Shown here: in pieces, positions 60,557 through 64,000 of the stretch
How positions within the stretch are numbered: the first letter of the stretch is position 1
Layout of the letters: each line of letters opens with the position of its first letter
Notes under the pieces: generated by a model
What the model saw: only the letters and a program-made list of their open reading frames with translations
What the model was told of the DNA's origin: nothing
Databases searched by the model: none
From: JAWKUK01 sp964402175
GTDB taxonomy: Bacteria > Planctomycetota > UBA1135 > GCA-002686595
DNA: 64,000 nucleotides
Reading direction: 5' to 3'
Assembly (NCBI GenBank): GCA_964402175.1
Contig: CAYOBN010000002.1
Location: forward strand, 62,001 to 126,000
Program-made: the position numbers and the translations under genes

Positions 60557-62105
60557 CCATCTGCAGCTTCAGCGCCACACGCTGGGCGACCTTGCCGAAG
60601 AGGTTCTCCCAGACGCGGATGAAGCCCTTGACGAGGATGCGCCGCACGAAGTCGACGGGCGTCCAGTAGCGCGGACCCGAGAGCCCCTGCGCGTGGGCGT
60701 AGAGCTTCGCCTGCTCGCTGACCATCCACTCGCTGTGCAGCATGTACATCACGAGGTAGACCTTGGAGAGCCAGTGCTGGCGGATCATCGGCTTGACGAA
60801 GCGCATCATCCAGCCGTTGCGCACGATGATCGGGAACAGCTTGTGCAGGTTCTCGATCTCGCGCTTGTTCTCGAACTCGATCGACGACGTGCGGTTGAAC
60901 TTGACGGGGAAGTCGTCGTACGCGGCGACAGCGTAGCCCATCTCGGTAGTCATATCCGCGATGTCGAACATCGGGTACGGCTGCATGATCGAGACCAGCG
61001 GGTGGTCGACCTTGCAGCGCACGTTGAGCGCCACCGTCTCGAGCTCGTCCTCGAGCGTCGCACCGGGCCCGCCCAGCATGTTCAGCGAGCCGAGGCGGAT
61101 ACCGTGCTTCTTGATCCAGAGCGAGGCATCCTCGAGCTGCTGCAGCGTGGTGTTCTTGCGGAAGATCGCGTTGCGGATGTAGTCGTTGGCCGACTCGAAC
61201 GCGATGCGTGCGTAGACGCAGCCCGCCTTCTTGAGCTGCTCGATGTGACGCTCCTTGGTCATGTTGGCCATGAGGATCACGTCGAACGGCAACCCGATCT
61301 CCTTCGGGTACTTCTCGCAGAACTCGTCGAGCCACTTGCCGGACAAGTTGAAGATGTCATCCAGGAAGTGGACGAACTTCAGGTTGTACTTGGCCTGGAC
61401 CGCCTTGATCTCCGCGATGACGTGGTCGACCGAGCGCTTGCGGACGTACTTCGCGTTGGTGGTGTTGTTGACCTTCTTCTTCAGCGCGTGGTGGAAGCAG
61501 AAGGAGCAGTTCATCGGGCAGCCGCGCTGCGTGACGAACACCTTGCGGTCCGAGTCGCGGTAGATCGCGCCCGCCTCGTAGATCACGTCGCGGTCGGGGA
61601 ACCCGAGCGAGTCGAGGTCCTGGATCGGGGGGCGCTGCGTGTTCTTGACGATCTCGCCCGTGGTCCGATTGCGGAACCACATGTTCATCACGTCCCAGTA
61701 GGGCGTGCCCGCCGAGAGGTGGTCGAGGAACTCGACGATCGCCTGCTCACCCTCACCGCGGCAGATCGCGTCGACGTGCTCGTTGCGCTCGAGGAGCTCG
61801 GGCGTGAACGTCGGGTGCGGGCCACCGAAGACGCACAGGGCCCGCGGCACCTCGGTCTTCACGCGCTTCGCGATGTCGAGGAAGTACGGGTGCATCCCGG
61901 TCGTGACCGAGTAACACACGACGTCGGGGTCGTACTCCTTGATCTTCTCGATCCAGTCCTTGTCGGGCAGGAAGAGCGCGCGGGTCTGGTGACCGGCGTC
62001 TTTGATGGCGCGCGACAACCACATGATCCCCAGCATTTCCTGGGGCAGGTAGTCGTTGATGAACAGGACCCTCTGCGGGCGCTTCGCGGTCACGGAGCTC
62101 GTCAT
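60525..62105 (-). CDS. Radical SAM protein with B12-binding-like N-terminal fold
   Basis: A 526-residue enzyme. Residues 1-130 have a B12-binding-like Rossmann fold (R-V-L-F-I-N-D-Y-L-P-Q-E-M-L-G) but lack the D-x-H-x-x-G cobalamin histidine. The 4Fe-4S cluster cysteines are C196, C200 and C203 in R-G-C-P-M-N-C-S-F-C, followed by the radical SAM barrel (G-S-L-N-M-L-G-G-P-G near its end). The C-terminus carries hydrophobic and basic segments. Such proteins methylate or rearrange lipids, cofactors or peptides; the substrate is unknown. The start at 62105 is preferred over the frame extension upstream. Confidence 0.82.
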   Translation of the reverse strand: MTSSVTAKRPQRVLFINDYLPQEMLGIMWLSRAIKDAGHQTRALFLPDKDWIEKIKEYDPDVVCYSVTTGMHPYFLDIAKRVKTEVPRALCVFGGPHPTFTPELLERNEHVDAICRGEGEQAIVEFLDHLSAGTPYWDVMNMWFRNRTTGEIVKNTQRPPIQDLDSLGFPDRDVIYEAGAIYRDSDRKVFVTQRGCPMNCSFCFHHALKKKVNNTTNAKYVRKRSVDHVIAEIKAVQAKYNLKFVHFLDDIFNLSGKWLDEFCEKYPKEIGLPFDVILMANMTKERHIEQLKKAGCVYARIAFESANDYIRNAIFRKNTTLQQLEDASLWIKKHGIRLGSLNMLGGPGATLEDELETVALNVRCKVDHPLVSIMQPYPMFDIADMTTEMGYAVAAYDDFPVKFNRTSSIEFENKREIENLHKLFPIIVRNGWMMRFVKPMIRQHWLSKVYLVMYMLHSEWMVSEQAKLYAHAQGLSGPRYWTPVDFVRRILVKGFIRVWENLFGKVAQRVALKLQMGDERVVAHMD

Positions 62106-62263
62106 GGTGCAGGAGAGGCGCGCAGGGAGTCGTGGGGACCGTCCTCGGGGCCCCGCGGGCTGCGGCATCGGCTTCCTGGAGTGTATCGGGCCCTGAGCGT
62201 GCCGGGGATCAAGCCCGTGTCGAGATCGCTCTCAACGCCCCACTGGAGCGCGAAGTCCGGAGT

Positions 62264-63454
62264 CTACCCCGGAAATTTTCCGTGCCGCGCAGCAGCCTCC
62301 AGCACACCCTCGACCTCGGAGAAGCGCGCTTCGCGATCGAAGCGCGACGCCCGCGCGAGCCCCTCAGCGACGAAACGGCGTCCCAACTCGGGATCATCGA
62401 GGATCCTCCGTCCGGCGCGAGCGAGGTCGGCGGGATCGCGCGGATCGACCAGCAGACCGTTCACGCCGTCCTCCACGACCTCCGGATTGCCGCACACGCC
62501 GCTGGCGATCATCGGCGTGCCGAGCGCCTGCACCTCGAGCAGGGTGTGCGACAGGCCCTCGTACTCACTGTTGAGCACGAAGACGTCGGCGGCGCGGATC
62601 CAGAGCGGAATGTCGCGGTGGGGCACGTTCCCGAGGAAGTGCACCCGCGACGTCAGGCCGAGCTCCGCCGCCAGCGCGGTCCATGCCGCGCGCATGTCCC
62701 CATCGCCGGCGACCGCGAGGTGCACGTCCTCCGGCCACTCCGCGAGCGCCCGGATGATGTTGTCGACGCGCTTCCAGACCATGAGCCGGCAGATCGTCAG
62801 GACGAGGCGCGCGCCGCGCGGAACGCCGCGCGCCTCGACGCCGAGGCGCTCGCGCGCGCCATCGCGGTCCTCGCGCACATCCGCCGCGCGCGGGCCGTGG
62901 TAGGCGTTGACGATCGTCAGCGCTTTGTCCGGCGGTACGCCATGGTGCTCGACGAGGATGCCGCGCAGGAACTCGGAACAGCAGATGATCCGGTCCGCGC
63001 GACCCCACCACCAACGCTGCAACGCGCGCGTCAGGCGCACCCGCCAGCCGTACGGACGCCCCTGGAACGTGACGATGTCGTCGTCGCCGCACCACCCTTT
63101 GCGGTGCGCGATCTCCCACGCTCCGTCGACCATGATCCGGATCACGACCGGCCGGCGCCGCAGGCGCGCCGCGAGCACGTGCAGGAGCGCGAGGTGCTCC
63201 TGCACGTAGACGACATCGGCGTCGCCGGCGCGGCGCAGCACCTGCCAGAAGGCCTCGAGGTAGCGCGCGATGAGCCGCGGTCGGTGGATGGACCTGACGG
63301 GGAACGGGTACCCCGCGGGGGCCGGGTCCGAGCAGAACGCGATGACCTCGACCCCGTGGCCGCGCTCGACGAGGAAACGCCCGATGCTCGGGACGTATAC
63401 GGCGGGGCCGCCCAGGTCGGGCGGGAAGACGGGGGAGGTGACGAGGACTCGCAC
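62264..63454 (-). CDS. Glycosyltransferase family 4 protein
   Basis: A 396-residue GT-B enzyme starting on GTG. The N-terminal V-F-P-P-D-L-G-G-P-A-V-Y-V-P segment and G-R-F-L-V-E-R-G-H-G-V-E-V are acceptor-domain features. The nucleotide-sugar domain has G-D-G-D-M-R-A, N-S-E-Y-E-G-L-S-H-T-L-L-E (the E-x7-E pair) and N-G-L-L-V-D-P. It would transfer a sugar from a nucleotide donor to a growing surface glycan or lipid. Separated from the radical SAM gene by about 160 bp and divergent from the HAMP receptor gene. Confidence 0.88.
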   Translation of the reverse strand: MRVLVTSPVFPPDLGGPAVYVPSIGRFLVERGHGVEVIAFCSDPAPAGYPFPVRSIHRPRLIARYLEAFWQVLRRAGDADVVYVQEHLALLHVLAARLRRRPVVIRIMVDGAWEIAHRKGWCGDDDIVTFQGRPYGWRVRLTRALQRWWWGRADRIICCSEFLRGILVEHHGVPPDKALTIVNAYHGPRAADVREDRDGARERLGVEARGVPRGARLVLTICRLMVWKRVDNIIRALAEWPEDVHLAVAGDGDMRAAWTALAAELGLTSRVHFLGNVPHRDIPLWIRAADVFVLNSEYEGLSHTLLEVQALGTPMIASGVCGNPEVVEDGVNGLLVDPRDPADLARAGRRILDDPELGRRFVAEGLARASRFDREARFSEVEGVLEAAARHGKFPG

Positions 63455-63603
63455 GGGCAGGGGACTGTCTGGGGAGTCTATCGGCCGGCAGGGCGCCGCC
63501 CCCCGCGGTGCGGCGGCGCCGGGGACGCCGGGGCAGAGAGCGCGCTCAAGCGCCGCGCCCCGACCGGGCGATCCCGGGAGCACCTAAGGGGTATCCCTAG
63601 ACC

Positions 63604-64000
63604 ATGCCCCCACCCTACTCCCTGCGCATCCAGCTCTACGGGCTGATCGGCCTGCTCCTCGCCCTCGTCGCCGCGGCAGTCCTGCAGACCGCCGGGCCCG
63701 AGGACGCCGGGTGGTCGTTGGGGCTGACCCTCGCGTCGGCGGCCCTGGCGGGCCTGGCCCTCTTCGGGACGTGGTCGCTGACCCAGCGTGTGGCGGGACT
63801 GACCGCCGGGGCGGAGCGCCTCGCGAAGGGGGACCTCGGGGCGCCGCTACCGACCGCCGGCCCGGACGAGGTCGGCGAGCTCACGGCAGCGTTCGGGCGC
63901 GTGCAGACGAAGCTGCGCTCGTGCGCAGAGGTGGCGCGTGCGATGGCGAACGGCAGGCTCGACGTCGCGATCGAGCCGCAGAGCGACGCGGACCAGCTCG
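63604..64000 (+). CDS. HAMP-domain membrane receptor, N-terminal part
   Basis: The frame runs off the window, 132 residues visible. Two membrane helices (about residues 10-32 and 42-62) lie close together with almost no sensor domain between them. A HAMP domain follows (Q-R-V-A-G-L-T-A-G-A-E-R-L-A-K-G-D-L and P-D-E-V-G-E-L) and a second HAMP-like helix (A-R-A-M-A-N-G-R-L-D-V-A-I-E) begins at the end. Tandem HAMP units are usual in chemoreceptors, histidine kinases and phosphatase-type regulators; which one this is cannot be seen. Confidence 0.7.
   Translation, partial: MPPPYSLRIQLYGLIGLLLALVAAAVLQTAGPEDAGWSLGLTLASAALAGLALFGTWSLTQRVAGLTAGAERLAKGDLGAPLPTAGPDEVGELTAAFGRVQTKLRSCAEVARAMANGRLDVAIEPQSDADQL

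Noticed and set aside
41354..62284. Near-palindromes of the form CCCGGA-ATTTTCC at 41354 and 62269.
   Set aside because: The second lies in the end of the glycosyltransferase coding region (G-K-F-P-G and stop), so the match is probably coincidence.
60501..62903. An 800-codon plus-strand frame opposite the radical SAM and glycosyltransferase genes.
   Set aside because: V/D/E/R-rich shadow of well-recognised minus-strand enzymes.
41449..63594. The 10-mer CTAAGGGGTA upstream of both the gene at 41541 and the gene at 63604.
   Set aside because: Only two copies at different distances from the starts (about 90 and 19 bp), no spacing rule; not enough to call a promoter element.

Overview
High-GC DNA (roughly two thirds G+C by eye) from what is most likely a planctomycete. 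The pointers are the PSCyt1/DUF1549/DUF1553 cytochrome-like protein next to a Tat-exported DUF1501 protein, a TIGR03546-TIGR03545 type membrane protein, many exported proteins starting on TTG or GTG, and a lineage-type C-terminal domain of about 138 residues ending five exported proteins. A 100-N scaffold gap at 11334-11433 is flanked by the same 55 bases on both sides, so this is draft sequence. No rRNA, tRNA, CRISPR array, phage or insertion sequence was seen.

Layout. 1-2856: end of a phosphonate uptake and breakdown operon (phnD end, phnE, phnZ-like HD oxygenase, phosphonate-associated alcohol dehydrogenase). 2953-4215: cation/proton antiporter. 9345-4269 (minus strand): truB, then a NrtA/TauA-type ABC importer (binding protein, permease, ATPase), then a secreted L-type lectin. 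9449-12513: a fused TIGR03546/03545 membrane protein, the scaffold gap and a secreted protein. 12851-18922: orphan imuB, a PhoD phosphatase behind a Pho-box-like repeat, and a secreted nuclease-phytase fusion. 19584-24185: VIT/VWA protein with a two-component pair. 24188-37209: mixed enzymes (beta-lactamase-fold hydrolase, SGNH protein, two PLP decarboxylases, argJ, CPCC protein, dacB, ldcA, SpmA/SpmB-like protein, propeller-like protein). 41013-37213 (minus): lysC-dapB-dapA-dapD behind a lysine riboswitch. 41541-48280: secreted propeller protein and a surface-sugar cassette. 48293-55580: DUF1501 and PSCyt1 pair, an M19 dipeptidase, a C-type lectin. 55641-64000: barrel-like protein, GlcNAc kinase, secreted metallophosphoesterase, TPR protein, radical SAM protein, glycosyltransferase and the start of a HAMP receptor.

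Three observations stand out. First, the ABC binding-protein gene (8389-7226) is open from its membrane anchor to its end except for one in-frame TGA at codon 47. The TGA sits where I recall a Cys in relatives, and a perfect 8-bp hairpin with a G in the second loop position starts 13 bases after it, as in a bacterial SECIS. This is a candidate selenocysteine-containing solute-binding protein; a nonsense mutation or sequencing error is the main alternative. Second, a full five-helix lysine riboswitch precedes lysC, followed by a G-rich tract complementary to the C-rich tract that replaces the Shine-Dalgarno site. Third, the shared C-terminal domain (YC...NSTG...GRYVGPGQI...WYRD...SNF) ends five secreted proteins with different front domains and could be a sorting or anchoring device.

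Several gene sets fit a surface-active, phosphorus-scavenging life: phosphonate import and cleavage, PhoD, the nuclease-phytase fusion and the secreted metallophosphoesterase.
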